Assembly: GCA_037178675.1 (NCBI GenBank)
Contig: JAYMGJ010000292.1
Location: 1-64,000 of the forward strand
DNA: 64,000 nt
Direction of reading: 5' to 3'
From: Scleroderma bovista
Lineage: Eukaryota > Basidiomycota > Agaricomycetes > Boletales > Sclerodermataceae
A model generated the notes under the pieces. It made no database searches. It was not told where the DNA came from and saw nothing but the letters and a program-made list of their open reading frames with translations. The position numbers and the translations under genes were made by a program. Shown here piece after piece: positions 10,705 to 23,361 of the stretch. Within the stretch, counting starts at the first letter, position 1. Each line of letters starts with the position of its first letter.

Positions 10705-13700
10705 GAGTCTGAGTTGGACACTGCTGTAAGAATTTTGAACTATCATCTTTCTTGTGCTAAGTCTCCTGAAGCACAGGATATTTATAAATACCGCATCTCT
10801 CTTCTCTCTCGTAAAGTACAGAAAACCTACAAAAAATCTTCTTCTGTAGTTTCTCCTGTCTCCGTTTCTTTTAACAAGTACTCTGTTTTGTCTGTAGATA
10901 GTATGGACTGTAGTGACTCGCCTGTATCTATTACACCCTCTAAGGGAGTCCCTGCAAAGGGCTTGGCACCGGAGGTTAAAACGTGTGTGCTTAATTCCCT
11001 GTCGGATAATACTCTTTCTCCCTCTTTGGCATCTGAGGAACCGGAAAGCCCCGCCGGAACCGAAGAAGTTTCTTCCTTGGACTTGCGAAGGTCCTTCACC
11101 TTGGAGCGTGAAGTGACGATACCTGTCTGCATTTGTGGACCCCTTAACGTTATTGAAGTAGACGCCCTGCTAGACAGCGGCGCTACCGGATGCTTTGTTG
11201 ACAAGAGCTGGGCTCTTGATAGGCATCTGCAGTTATCTAAGCTGGTAAAGCCTGTTCCAGTGCTTAACGTAGATGGCATCAGGAACCAGGAAGGCGATAT
11301 CACGCATTATGTATTACTTACAGTTGGTATTGGGAAACATGCTGAAAAGCTTTGGTGTGCAGTCACCTGCCTTGGAAAGGTACCCCTTATCCTCGGTCAC
11401 ACCTGGCTTAGAAAGCATAATCCCGATATTGATTGGGTAACCGGACAAGTTAATTTAACTAGGTGTCCTCCTGAGTGCAAGACACTCTTGGAAACACGCT
11501 TTGCTAAATTATTACGTCAGAACGAATCTCAGGAAACTTGGATTCAGGCTTTGAAGGCCCACAAGTCAAAGGTTGCTATCAATGAGACAACCCTCGAGGA
11601 GGCTCAGAAGCTTGTTCCCCGAGAATACTGGGAGTATTTAGATGTCTTCTCGAAGAAGGCGTCAGAACGCATGCCGCTTAGAAAGCCATGGGATCATGGC
11701 ATAGATCTCAGGGATGGTTTTCCACCTAAAAAGGGCCGTTTGATACCCCTTTCTGTGGACGAACAAAAGGAAGTTGAGGATTTCGTTGACGATCAGCTTG
11801 CGAAGGGATATATTCGCCCGTCCGTATCCCCTCAGACCTCACCTGTCTTCTTTGTCCCCAAAAAGGACGGCAAAAAGCGCATGGTTCAAGACTATCGTTA
11901 TTTAAATGAGTGGACCATTAAAAATAACTACCCGCTACCCTTGATCAGTCAGCTTGTTGACAAGCTGAAAGGATGTAAACTCTTCACGAAGATGGATCTT
12001 CGTTGGGGATATAACAATGTCCGTATCAAGGAAGGCGATGAGTGGAAAGCTGCGTTTGTAACGCACAAAGGGGCTTATGAGCCCGTTGTTATGTATTTCG
12101 GTCTATGTAATTCACCCGCGACGTTCCAGAAGATGATGAACGAGATTTTCCACGACATGTCGGATGTCTGCGTGGTGTATATTGACAACCTAATGATATT
12201 TACAAACACGGACGATCAGGAAAAGCATGACAGGATCATGCTTGAAGTCTCAAAATGTTTACGTGATAATGACTTGTTTGTCAAACCAGAGAAGTGTCGC
12301 TTCTGCGTTACCGAAGTTGACTTCCTCGGAATGATAGTCTCATATGACAGAATAAAGATGGACCCTGAAAAGGTTAACGCTATTTTGAAGTGGCCAGAGC
12401 CAACGAATGTCAAGCAGGTTCGAGCATTCTTAGGACTCGGCAACTTCTATCGACGATTTATTAAAGATTACGCAATAATGGCTCAGCCATTAACGGACTT
12501 AATGTGTAAAGATGTTGTGTTCCACTTCGGTGATAAGGAACGCACTGCGTTTGAAGCCTTAAAGGCTGCTTTCACTCGTGCACCGGTACTTCAGTACCCC
12601 GACCAGGACCACGAATTCCGCCTCGAAACTGATGCGTCTGAGTTCGCCGTTGGGGGAGTGATATCCGTTAAGTGCGAAGACGGCGAATTCAGACCAGTAG
12701 CGTACATGTCGCACTCTATGACCCCGCCGGAACGCAACTATCCTATTCACAATAAAGAAATGCTGGCCATTATAAAAGCAACAGAGGCCTGGCGCCATTA
12801 TCTCGAGGCCACTCCTTATGCCTTTGAGATCTACACGGACCATCATAATTTAACGTACTTCACGAAGTCACAGAACCTCTCTAAGCGCCAAGCGCGCTGG
12901 CAAATGTGGATGACGCGCTTCAACTACTCGCTAATTTATAAAAAGGGAACCCAGATGCACATTGCAGATCCGCTTAGTAGGTGATCGGACTATTACGTCT
13001 CTAGTTCCGACGATAACAAGGATCAAACCTTGTTAAACCCTGTATCTATTAAGTCGATCGACGTCACTGATCAGACTTACGAAGAGCGCCAGTCGCTAAT
13101 TACGGACTTCCATGACACACCTGTCGCTGGACATAAGGGTGTCAAGGCTACGTTTAATGCGCTCAGGAAGCACTATACCTGGAAAGGAATGAAGGAGCAA
13201 ATTCAGACCTATGTAAAGCACTGTCAAAAGTGCCAGCAATCAAAAGTGTCGAATCAGAAGACTTCTGGAAGTCTACTCCCTCTCCCTGTTCCAGAAGGAC
13301 CGTGGCTTGATGTCACAATGGATTTTACCGAGATGCCGGAATCCCTCGGTTATAACTATATACTAGTGGTTGTAGATCGGTTCTCCAAAGAAGTGGTCTT
13401 TGTGCCATGTACTAAGGAAGAGAACACTCTGTCAACCGCCGAGTTATTTAGAGATCACTTTTGGTGCCAGCATGGGCTTCCCAGTACTGTGGTTTCTGAC
13501 CGTGGATCGGTCTTTGCGAGCAACCTCCTGGGGGAGTTGTACAGACTTTTAGGCATAAAGCGCAAGATGTCTACTGCCTTCCACCCTCAAACTGATGGAC
13601 AAATGGAGCGGTTGAACCGCGAAATCAACCAGTACCTCCGAACTTACGTTAACGACCAACAAGGCGACTGGGCCAAGTGGATCAAGATTGCCCAGTTTGT

Positions 13701-14451
13701 CTGGAACAACACGGTTTCGGAGGTTACCACTGATTCCCTGTTTGGAATTACCCGGAGTTATTCCCCACGCATGGGTGTAGAACCAGTGCAGACAACAGCC
13801 CCAGCGGCTAAGGACTTCGCTGCCATATTCAACAAAGTCATTGAGTCTTTCGAGAAGGCTAAACGCAACATGAAGCTTCAGGCAGATAAGCATAGAAATC
13901 CTGCCCCGGATTATACTGTCGGTCAGCAAGTCTGGCTTTCAACGGACAACCTTCGTATGTTAAGTCGTGCTTCTAAGAAGCTTACGGAGAAATGAATTGG
14001 CCCCTATGAGGTCACTCGAGTAACACCGAATGCGGTCGAGCTTAAGCTCCCAAAAACCCTTCGAATTCACCCGGTAGTAAATATCTCTCAAGTTAAACCT
14101 TATTTAGGACCACTCCCTGGACAACCCGTCTCCCGGCCTGGTCCGGTACACGTCTCTGAAGAATGCGATGAAGAATATGAAGTGGACTATATTGTTGCAT
14201 CCCGTATTTATAGATGCCAGCTCCAGTACTTGGTACACTGGAAAGGGTATGAGGATCACGAAAGAACATGGGAACCCTTGTCAAATTTGAAGAATTCTCC
14301 TCTGGTAGTTGAGCATTTTTATAAAGAGAACCCCTCTGCCCCTCGAAAACTTCGTATGGTGCAGTCGGACTTTGACTCGTTATTTACTCGGATCCCCGAG
14401 AACCTTACCGTATGTGAACCTACCTTTTGCAGTCTGGAATCCTGCACCTAA
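10660..14451 (+). pseudogene. Pol of chromovirus C: PR-RT-RNase H-IN-chromodomain
   Basis: A single frame entered by -1 frameshifting. Domains in order are an acidic/Ser-rich linker, protease (LLDSGATGCFVDKS, about 11170), RT (PVFFVPKKDGKKRMVQDYR, then LFTKMDLRWGYNNVRI), RNase H (LETDASEFAVGG, about 12625; YTDHHNLTYF), integrase (zinc finger GHKGVKATF..CQKCQQSK; core DVTMDFTEM, VVSDRGSVF, GQMERLNREI) and a chromodomain (DYIVASRIYRCQLQYLVHWK, about 14185-14330) that would steer integration to methylated-histone chromatin. Odd points are TGA at 12982-12984 and 13993-13995, both read through in frame, and the RT catalytic box YIDNLMIF near 12180, where the canonical YxDD second Asp is Asn. The copy is therefore inactive. 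Confidence 0.93.
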
Positions 14452-14462
14452 GGGGGGAGTAG

Positions 14463-14846
14463 TGTAACGGTCTAACTTTTTATCTTATCTAATCTACGAT
14501 TAGATGACATCTTATCCTATCGTACCGTAGTATCTTATCTAGTGCATCTTATCTGTAGGTCTGTCTGGACTACAGCCTCGTGCTGTACATGCTGTATCTC
14601 TTGATGTCATTAGCATAGCCTTACCACAGGATGGCAGCTGTGTTCACTGCCCCGTACAGCATACAGCCTCATGGATAACCTCGCACAGGACACGTGTAGT
14701 GTAGTATATATACTGCTGCAATCCAGCACCCAGAGGCTCTCCATTCGAGCTCTCTTTGGGTTTTTGCTCTAAGACACTTGACTCCTATTCCCTCCTCAGA
14801 GTCCGTGTGTGGTAGTTCTTTGGGTTTGTCCCTTAGGGTTGTCTTA
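14463..14846 (+). repeat. 3' LTR of chromovirus C
   Basis: 384 bp, preceded by a purine-rich tract AAGGGGGGAGTAG (14450-14462) directly after the pol stop. It differs from the 5' LTR by C/T and A/G at two internal sites and by the last but one base (TCTTA instead of TCTCA). The following TGGGC is the target duplication. Confidence 0.96.
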
Positions 14847-15025
14847 TGGGCAAAGCCCTCGAAACCCGTGAGCCTCAATATGAGAGCATCTGCAACTGGT
14901 CCTACAAGGACATCGCTCGCTTACCCCAAGCTGAGCAGAAACTCTGGCGACTTGCTTGCCAAGAAGAGCTCAACATGCTGTGAAAGTGCAAAGTCTTTGA
15001 GCTAGTTGACCATCCCCAAGACCAG
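14847..15025 (+). pseudogene. Copia B segment: start of reverse transcriptase
   Basis: The frame continues exactly from 8470 after removal of C and one TGGGC copy. The peptide PQAEQKLWRLACQEELNML is the conserved start of copia RT (the AM..EW..A...E block). A TGA at 14983-14985 precedes KCKVFELVDHP. The segment is then cut by solo LTR D at 15025/15026. This short piece is only intelligible as part of the nested copia. Confidence 0.82.
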
Positions 15026-17305
15026 TGTGCGTCTAAGTGAGGGAAGCGGTCAGAACAACCAACAACCAACACCAAATGACAACAAAAAGCGAGTGGTGGT
15101 ATTCCTCTGCGGTTCTGGTAGATGATCTCCACAGGGGGATGTGCTGCAAGCCTTCAGGTAAGGTGCAGGAGGGAAGGGAAGGGCTTCTGATGGGGAAGGA
15201 ATGCGATTGATGATGGTATTGACTCCTCTTCAGCCTACCACAGTGGTTAGGAACAGTCCTGGGGTTGAGCAGTGGTGATAGAACAATGATAGGGGTGATA
15301 CAGCAGTGATGGAGCAGAGGGGAAGCAAGGGGACAGTTCCTGCTTCAAGAATGCAATGGACAATGATGGGATAGAGTGGACAGAGATGCTAGACTGCGCT
15401 TGAGCCTAGAGAACTGATCAGATACAAGATATATCTGACAAACAACAATAGTGGAGCTTTAGGCCAGCACTGAGTGACCTACAAGTCCAAAGACAGAGAG
15501 GGAGCTTATAGACAGAGGGGGAGATTGAATGTGGTCGCTTTATTGAGGGGGGAAGCAGACTCTCCCTTGCAGCCTTTGGCTGCTGGTATTTATACAGGAG
15601 GGGCTGTGGCCCTGTAAGCACAAATGACTAAGTGCTTGGTAAGAGATTGGTAAGAAGGTAAGCGATTGATAAGCAGTGTAATCAGGCTGAGTCATCGATG
15701 GGGAGAGCCTGAACAAGCTGCTGAGCCAAGGGAATGAGCAAAAACATAGGTAAAAAGGGGTGCACATCCAAGAATATGGAAAAATCATTGCATGGGGCCC
15801 AAAAGAGAGGGGAGGAAAGCATGGGATGAGTAGATCGAAGCTAAATGAGCATATGCGATGACATAATGCATATGAATCATAGGGGCATGAGTCATGAATT
15901 GATAAGCAGCATAGTAAGCATGATTTGAAGGATGATTGGTAAGTGATTGGTAAGGGGAGTAATGGGGATTAGTAATGCCAAGAGGGGATGAATAATGTGC
16001 AGCAGAGTGAGTCAGAATGAGCCAGAGTGACTCTGTGTGACTCAGACAGAAGGGAAGCACAACCTGTGTTTAATTGAACTTTAGATCTGGAGATGAGCTT
16101 CTGAAGCAGTGCCACTGATGGGAGTGGCTGGGGGATAATAAAAGAATTGATCCGACCAGAAGAGCAGTGTCAGGGGGCCTGGAATGTCTAGAAGAGTAAC
16201 AGCTGGTCACAGAGTGTCACAAATCCCTTGGATTGAGCTTCTGTAGAGCAAAAACGCGAAATTTGGCGCTCCCAAAGTGCAGTCTTCCCTTGAGCAGTAA
16301 GGGGAAGGTTCTGTACTCTATAAGGGCTCCTAAGAAGGGTTCTAGAGCACTGTTTCATCCATGTTTGTTGCGGGATAGCAGGGAAGTGAAACATGAGTAG
16401 CAGATTCGACATGTCCAGGGAAGCGAGATGAATGATGGAGGGAGATGGATGTGACAGGACTCTGGGATGAAAGGACCATATGCAGAGGACTCAGGAGACA
16501 CAGAGACGACCAGGTATGAATCTTCAAGTCTAATGATAGACTTGAGGTGACCAAAGTACATGCGTGACGCAGGACTGACAAGGAGAACGCGCTGACTGAG
16601 AACAAGAGGGACTGAGGGAGCAGGCTGGGAAGATATGTGCCAGGCAGTGCACAGGAGCTCAGGGAGAGGCTGTCCCAAGAGTAGGACATAGTCAAGGTCT
16701 GCTGCAATAGCAGAGAAACATTCCAGAGAAAATGTGGACTCCATAGTGACTGATGAAGTGGGTGTCTGGATTGCGGGTGGAATATCTCCGTGGGAAATAA
16801 ACAGATTTATGTCGGAACTTGACAGACAGATAGACCACAGTCTAGGCTCCATGATGGTATAGTCACTGCTTGGTAGCTTCAAAAATGACGGAGCTATTCA
16901 AAATATCAGAATGCCGGCACTGGGCGCTTAAATTTGACATTTGGGTGCTAAAAATGATTCTTCTCTTTCTCCTTCATTTCTCTATTGTTTCTTCTGCTTC
17001 TTTGGTTGTTCTGGTATGGGAGTTGGACTGCAGTAGGTTGCATTCCTCTCTCATACTGAAATGATCATCAATCCTTGGATTCTTCTGCTTCTTGGTGGTT
17101 CTTGTGCGATAGATGACTGTCAGCGTTGGCATTCATCTCTCGCATCAGGATAGTCATGACTTTGTGTGATATGGATAGTGAGGGCTGTCTGTATCCCTCA
17201 ATTCAGGACAATCTTTCAACAGATCTTGGGTGTGTGTTCTTCACATTAGTTTCATCGGCTAACTTTCTCCATGTCCACAGTACCAAACACGTTTGGTGTG
17301 TGACA
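15026..17305 (-). repeat. Solo long LTR (F family) D, diverged
   Basis: A 2.28-kb noncoding block beginning TGTGCGTC and ending GTGTGACA on the plus strand. It is related along its length to the LTRs of element F (17582-19683 and 27700-30522), sharing the starting TGTG..TCAA/TCTAA block, the GATTGGTAAG-rich middle and the terminal ACCAAAC..GTTTGGTGTGTGACA. Because F is on the minus strand, this is an LTR in minus orientation. It sits in copia B with 4-bp repeats CCAG/CCGG at its ends (one CpG transition), and the B frame rejoins across it. It is the most diverged copy in the window, hence the oldest of the set within B. Confidence 0.78.
16355..16852 (-). CDS. ORF inside F-family LTR D, function unknown
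   Basis: A 165-codon ORF with ATG at 16852 on the sense strand of the LTR. The part from the internal Met-Glu-Ser (16743) onward is recognisable in the other copies: 19151-18759, 35822-35484, about 41115-40729, and interrupted at 55834-56046. Shared features include FSAIAADL.YVLLLGQPLP, TAWHISSQPAPSVPL and VSP.S..YFGHL. It has no recognised domain and is hydrophobic with Pro and Ser. LTRs do not usually encode proteins, although a few retroviral LTRs do. It may be a real LTR-encoded product or a frame kept open by chance in young copies. Confidence 0.33.
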   Translation of the reverse strand: MEPRLWSICLSSSDINLFISHGDIPPAIQTPTSSVTMESTFSLECFSAIAADLDYVLLLGQPLPELLCTAWHISSQPAPSVPLVLSQRVLLVSPASRMYFGHLKSIIRLEDSYLVVSVSPESSAYGPFIPESCHIHLPPSFISLPWTCRICYSCFTSLLSRNKHG

Positions 17306-17581
17306 CCGGAAGGTCATAAAGAATTGATGGGTCTTCAATGTGAAGTCGGATGGCTGCAAGAAAGCCCGCTTAGTAGCAAAAGGCTTCTCCCAGGTCAAGG
17401 GATTAGATTTCAACCAGGTCTTCTCACCAGTTGTGCGCTTTGAAAAAGTGCGCCTCATGCTTGTGCTTGCCGCACTTGAAAACTGGTACATTACTGGACT
17501 CGACATTCAGAGCGCCTACTTGTATGGCAAGCTCGACGAAGAGATCTACATGGAACAACACGAAGGGTTTGCAGTTCCCAG
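17306..17581 (+). pseudogene. Copia B segment: RT palm/fingers
   Basis: It continues B after solo LTR D: KVIKN, TGA at 17325-17327 in place of the usual Arg, then WVFNVKSDG, KARLVAKGFSQVKGLDF, FSPVVRFEKVR and LDIQSAYLYGKLDEEIYM. These are conserved copia RT blocks up to the EGF motif. The piece stops at the boundary of F (17581/17582). The following RT part with the YVDD box does not appear on the other side of F. Confidence 0.87.
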
Positions 17582-19683
17582 TGTGAGTCAAAGTGTGGAT
17601 TTGGGTCGGAGTAATAACCCAAACACAACACCAACAAAGGACTACGAAAAATGTGCGAGTGGTGGTTTACCTCCACGGTGTCCAGAGAGGATGTGCTGAG
17701 GAGGGGGGAAGGGGATCTACACCAACAGGGTGATGCAGATGATGATGCAGGATACTCCTGGGGTACAGGAGTAATAGAAGACGAAGGGGATAGGGGTCTG
17801 GACTCTTCCTAAAGCCTAGGAAGTGTCAAAGTGGGGATTGGGTAGACTGAGACTGAAACAGCGATACTACACCTAGAGATTGGTGCAGCAAAGGGGCAGG
17901 GATGCCTCTGATGTCCAGAGGCGAGGAAGATTGACTGGTATGAAGCCTAGACTCCGCTTGAGCCTAGTATAAAGAATAGATCTTGAATAACTTGGATAAA
18001 CTTGACAATATTGAGCCTTTAGACCTTCACTGAAGCCTACAAGGACTCAAAGACTGAAGGGATACTGATTGAGAGAGTCTGAGAGAGGGATAATTTCGTG
18101 CAATTGGGTCCTCCTTCACTGGGCTGAGCCCAGGGGTTTAAATACATGGGGGGGCACAGCATTAAAGTACAAAAAGAGAAGGGAGTAAGCAGAATTTGTC
18201 AAGGATTGGTAAGGGATTGGTAAGAGCTTTGTAAGGGGTTTGTAAGCGAACAGTAAGCAAGGGATAAGCAGGAATGAGTAAGCATAGGAAGCATGAATAA
18301 GCTGCTGAGTAAAGGAATGAGTAAGCTGCATGACAAGATTGATTGGTAAGGGAGTGAGTCATCAGCTGAGTAATATACCAAAAATGCGAAAGGGATAGAG
18401 TAATACTGATGACAAGAGAGCATCAGTAAGCAAGTGATGAGTCACTGCACAGCAGAAGGAGTCATTGATGCACAGCCTAAGAAGTTTGATGGGGGGCTGT
18501 GTACCATCAGGAATTTGATGGGACAACAATGGGGAAGATCTGGGATTAATAGGGGGATTGATCCGAGACAAAACAGCCACAAGAAGGGTACCAGGGGTCC
18601 AGAGGTCTTTTTGGGGGGTCAGCATACACTAAAGTATAGTGCATGTGTTCTAGCGCCGCTGAAGCGCAACCATGGGCTCCCTTGACGAGCTCTCTTCTGG
18701 GAAAGAACGAGAGAGGGTTCTTCTTCCTAATAGCACTATAAAGTGGGGGGAATAACTGTCATGGTGCTGGGGGACATCGTCTGAAAGTAGGGAAGCGGAT
18801 AGAGTATTGAATTCGACGCATCCAGGGAAGTGAGACGAACGACAGAGGAAGATGGACATGGCAAGTATCTGGGAGGAAGGGACCATAGGCTGAGGGCTCA
18901 GGGGACACAGAGATGACCAGAGAAGACTTCTCAAGCTTGACAATAGACCTAAGATGACCAAAGTACGTCCTTGACGCAGGACTGACAAGGAGAACGCGCT
19001 GACCGAGAACGAGAGGGACTGAGGGAGCAGGCTGGGAAGATATGTGCCAGGCAGTGCACGGGAACTCTGGGAGAGGCTGTCCTAAGAGCAGGACATAGTG
19101 GAGATCTGCAGCAATAGTGGAGAAATGATCCAGAGAAAATACAGACTCCATAGTGAGCGATGAAGCGAACGTCTGGATTGCGGGGGGAATATCTCCGTGG
19201 GAAATGAACGGATTTGCGTCGGAACTTGACAGGCAGATAGACCATGCTCTAGGCTTTCTGACGGTATAGTCACGTGCCTGATAGCTTCAGAAACGACTGA
19301 GCTATTCAAAATATCAGAATGCCGGCACTGGGCGCCTAAAAATGACATTTGGGCGCTAAAAATCATTTCTTCTCTTTCTCCTTCGTTTCTCCATCAATTC
19401 TTCGGCTTCTTTGATTGTTCTGGTATGGGAGTTGGACTGCAGACGTGTGCATTCCTTTCTCATACCACAATTGACGTTATTCCTTCAGTTTCTTCTGCTT
19501 CTTGGCGGTTCTCGTGCGATAGATGACTGTCTGCATTGGCATTCATCTCTCGCATCAGGATAGTTGTCTTGTGCGATAGATGGCTACGATGAGGGTCCGT
19601 CGTGCTTATCCTTCGCATAAGGATCATTCAATATAGGTGTTATCTTCCATGTTCACTGTACCAAACCTGTTTGGTGCGTGACA
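17582..19683 (-). repeat. 3' LTR of F (right end in element orientation)
   Basis: 2102 bp. It aligns with 27700-30522 minus the MITE. The middle block (about 18070-18962) is almost identical to 28195-29089, while both outer blocks differ by several percent, mostly at CpG sites. A TATA-like TATTTAAA lies on the minus strand near 18137 within an otherwise noncoding stretch, and the middle holds many short GGATTGGTAAG/AGTAAGC repeats. The conserved LTR ORF is at 18759-19151 on the minus strand. Confidence 0.88.
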
Positions 19684-19826
19684 TCCACAGGCGACATGAA
19701 ATGCAATTGTCCCCGATTGTGAACAAGGAGGGTGGGACAACAAAAAGAGCTGGGAAGACTGGCATGGGGGAGCATAGACGAGGAAGCATAGGGGGCATAT
19801 GACATAGCATGAGGGCATATTGGGCA

Positions 19827-22800
19827 TCATGATGAGTCGTCAGAGTCATAATCTTTTTCTCCATTTTCATCAGCATTTTCATCATCACTTTCATCATCGT
19901 TAGGGAGAATAGAGTCGGGCAAAGGAGTGTGTCGGGAATAATAAGGGATAAGGTGGAATGCAGCTATGCCTCGAGCTGAAACAGTTCCATCCATTTCCTT
20001 CAGGACGTATGAGCCACCTTGAGTGCGACAAACAACTTCAAAGGGGCCAAGGTAACGTGGCTTTGATTTACGATCTAATTCTTTCTCCACTTGGCTGTTG
20101 CGAACCAAGACAAGGTCTCCAGGCTGGTAGGAGGACTTGAATAGACGTCTGGTATATCTCTTCTCAAATTGGGCTTTGGAACGGAGGCGGGTCTTCTGTA
20201 GAGTAGTGAACGCATCATGGAAATCATCTGGTCTTTTCTCCAATTGTCTGATGCACAGGGAAAGAAGCTCCTCTGAGGTCATCTCAGAGTAGAAGCCTTC
20301 AACAAGATAGGTAGCCTCAAAGAGATCAAATGGGAGGACAGGATCGAGACCATGAAGGAGGTAGTAGGGGCTGAATCCAGTAGAACGACGGGTGATGACT
20401 TTGTCTGCAAAGAAAGCGTGATGGACCTTGGTAGGCCATAGATTGAGATCGCCTTCACAGGACTTGATAATAGCTTCGCGGATAGTAAAGTGTCCACGCT
20501 CTACAACTCCATTGGCTTTGGAATTATAGGGGGAGATGCGGATTTGGGGAATAGAGTATCGCTGCATGAGTTTCTCGAATGCACCCTTGACCTCACTGCC
20601 ATTGTCAGTGACGATCTGGGCAATAACTCCGTAACGGCAAATAATTTCTTCCCAGAAAAACTTGGCTAGGCTGTCTGAACTGGCATGCTTGAGAGCACGG
20701 CCTTCGGCAGCAAGGGAGAGATCATCGCGAGCAGCAACAAGATAGCGATAGCCACGAGCTTTTGGCATGAGCATGACATCAACGTAGATCTTCATGAAGA
20801 TTCGGGGAGATGGAGAGACAGTGAGGGGAATTTCAACTTTGCGAGTGCTGCGAATCTGGCATTCATGGCAAGAATGAATGTGGTGGGCAACGTCTGAGTA
20901 CATCTGTGGCCAATAGAAGCGATCCCTGACAGCTTGGAATACTCCAAATACTCCGCAGTGCCCAAGGTCTTCATGGGCTTGATTGAGAAGTTGCGCATGG
21001 AGATCAGGATCAAAGATGACTTTAGTTGGAGTACGAGGGCCTTGACGTTTGAACAGTTGGCCAGAACGAATAAAGAATTGAAGGGAGCGTCTGATGAAAC
21101 GTTTACGAGCGGTGTTGGAGGGGAATGATGGGAGTTGAGTCGTTTGGAGGAAGTGGAGAATTTGTCGTAGAATAACGTCTTGAGTCGTATCTTGAGACAG
21201 GAATGAAGGGAGCGTAATGGGGTCATAAGAAAGAGGGTGGGCGGCAGTACAAAACAAAAGATCTTCCAGCCATTCATCAGCGTCTTCAGCATCTCTTTCA
21301 GCATCTTCTATCTCCTCTTCAGAGGGCTGACGCCTAGAGAGCGCATCAGGTCCTTGGTGACGAGCGGCTGGAACGTGAATTAGTTTAAAGTCGAATAAGA
21401 GTATACCTTCGATCCAGCGATTGATAGTAGCATTAGGTTGGAGGTCAGGATCATTAAGCATACCCTTGATGTACTTTGCATCGACTTCAACATGGAGGTT
21501 CTTGACACCGTAAAGAAAGAGACGATAGTGACGAAGTGCACGGAATAGACCATATAACTCGAGTTTGGGCTGACTATAGCGAGATTCACGTTCATTGATA
21601 GGAAGTGAGCCATAACAAGCAGGACGTTTGCGACCAGACTCATCATACTGGGACAGGATGAATCCGATGGCGATATAGCTGGTGTCGACTGAGAGAATGA
21701 CAGGGAGATCTGTGGAATAGTCGATGGGATGAAGGGAGGGAGCGGAAGAGACAGCGATCTTCAAGGCATCGAAAGCATCTTGCTGGGGGGTGTCCCAAAC
21801 GAAAGGAGTGTCTTTGTGGTAGAGATTGATGAGAGGACGAGCAAGGAGGGAATAGTTGGCAATCCAGATGCGCACAGTTCCACAGAGACCTAGAAATGAG
21901 CGCACATCCTTCGGCGTTGCAAGGGGAGGCCAATCTAAGATCTTCTTGACTTTGCCATAGTCGGGAGAGCGACCATCAGGATGGCATTCTTGGCCAAGAA
22001 TCAAAACACGAGGACGGCAGAGTTGGGTCTTTGGACCAGAGAACGTTCCGCCTGCATGCGCAAAGCGATGCATAATCCGGTGCACATCTACAGCATGTTC
22101 CCAAATGAAGCGACGAATCCCTGGGTTGGCTGGCAGGGTTTCAGCGTTGCCATTGGCATCGTTATAGCATGTTTCAGGGCCTTTGATTGGAAGATCGTCG
22201 ATGAATACATTGGCTATGTGTGGGATCTCATCCTGTAAGATGAAACTAGTACAATTCTGGAATTCGGAAGGAGAGTTGGTGTAGCCTTGTGGCATGGCGG
22301 TATGTCGTAAGAGACCGAGGGGAGTCATAAATGATGTGAGATCTCGACTATCGGGATGCAGTTGGCGGGCATCAAATCCGGAAAAGAGATCAAAGACTGT
22401 GTAACATTGCCGACCGGCGAATGGTTCGACAAAGTCATCCAAAATAGGTGGAACTCCGGCATCTCTGATTGTAACCTTATTGAGAGGTTGCAGATCATGG
22501 ACAATCCAGATCTTTCCATTCTTCTTCATAACACAGAACCACTTGGAGCGATACAACGACTGGGCAGGTTCATAGAGTCCAGCTGCAATCTTGTCTCTAA
22601 GCAGCTGGATAACACGTTCACGGATGCCAGGAGGGATAGGGATGTTGCAGTACTCCCATGGCTCATGGGGTAGGACTGGGATGATGTAAGGGGAGAAGTA
22701 GTCTGAGCGAAAATTGCCGCGTTCCGATTCGTCAAAGGCTAGCACCGCTTCATTAAGCTTCATGACATGCGCAAAAAGTTTTTCTTCTTCTGGCCAGAGG

Positions 22801-23361
22801 AAGCCATCAGAGTTAAGTTTCATAGAAGCCAGGCGCTCATTGGTAAGCTTCTTCGTGGGAATGAAGTCGGGTGGCAGGGGAGTGAGTGGAGTGAGTGAGT
22901 TGAGGGGATTTTCGGGGAATTGACGATGAACGTGGGCGTCTTCTGGATAGCGACCGGGAACCGGTTTGACTTTCCGATCCACATGTTTGTAAGCGCCAAG
23001 GCACCATTGGCCTAATTCATCGTCAAGATCTTCAGAGTCAGTACAAATACAGCGCCTAAAGTACAGTAAATCACAAAAATCATTGAAAGTGAAGAAAGGC
23101 TGGGATAAATGTAAGTCAACTGGAGCGGGAGTGGGATGGGATGAAGAACAACTTGGAACAACAGAGGTAGGCAAAAGATCAGCATAAAATGAATCAAAAT
23201 AGGACCGGGATACTTGGGAAGAGTTCGGTAGTTTTACGACATTCCGGTCAAAGTGAGTATAAAGACCATTGGTAGTACAAAAAGAATCAAAAACATGTGG
23301 CATAGTAAGCAAAGGCGTATGTGAGGGCAAGCATAGTAGTTCAGCGAAATAAATTGACAAG
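19827..23361 (-). CDS. Pol of element F: RT, RNase H, integrase, intact
   Basis: An uninterrupted frame of about 1170 codons. After a poorly conserved start come RT blocks: YRSKWFCVMKKNGKIWIVHD, LFSGFDARQLHPDSRDLTSF, MPQGYTNSP and the catalytic FIDDLPIKG (both Asp present). RNase H follows (SVDTSYIAIGFILSQ; HVEVDAKYIKGML). The integrase has a zinc finger (HEDLGHCGVFG..CHECQIRST) and a core with D in KIYVDVMLM, D in IVTDNGSEV and E in NGVVERGHFTIRE. It ends in a GPF/Y-type module (PRYLGPFEVV) and an Asp/Glu-rich tail. No chromodomain is seen. Pol is entered from the gag-protease frame by a +1 shift near its end, CGC TGA at about 23341-23346. The long leucine-rich overlap upstream of that is a shadow, so I place the start near the gag stop. 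Confidence 0.9.

Larger units (their letters stand above)
8471..14846 (+). mobile_element. Chromovirus C (Ty3/gypsy, Tf1/sushi-like), full length
   Basis: The element is complete: two 384-bp LTRs, self-priming site, gag, -1 frameshift, protease-RT-RNase H-integrase and a C-terminal chromodomain. It is flanked by a perfect 5-bp target duplication TGGGC (8466-8470 and 14847-14851). The LTRs differ at only three positions, all transitions (about 99.2% identical), so it is the youngest insertion seen here. It interrupts copia B inside the linker before RT, and excision restores the B frame. Even so, gag and pol carry three in-frame TGA codons and the RT catalytic motif is altered, so this copy cannot move by itself. 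A diverged solo LTR of the same family lies at 26264-26634. Confidence 0.96.

Noticed and set aside
15026..17305. D as a DNA transposon with TGTGA/TGACA inverted ends
   Set aside because: The block matches the long repeats at both sides of the gypsy internal region of F, so it is an LTR; the ends are the TG..CA of that LTR in reverse.
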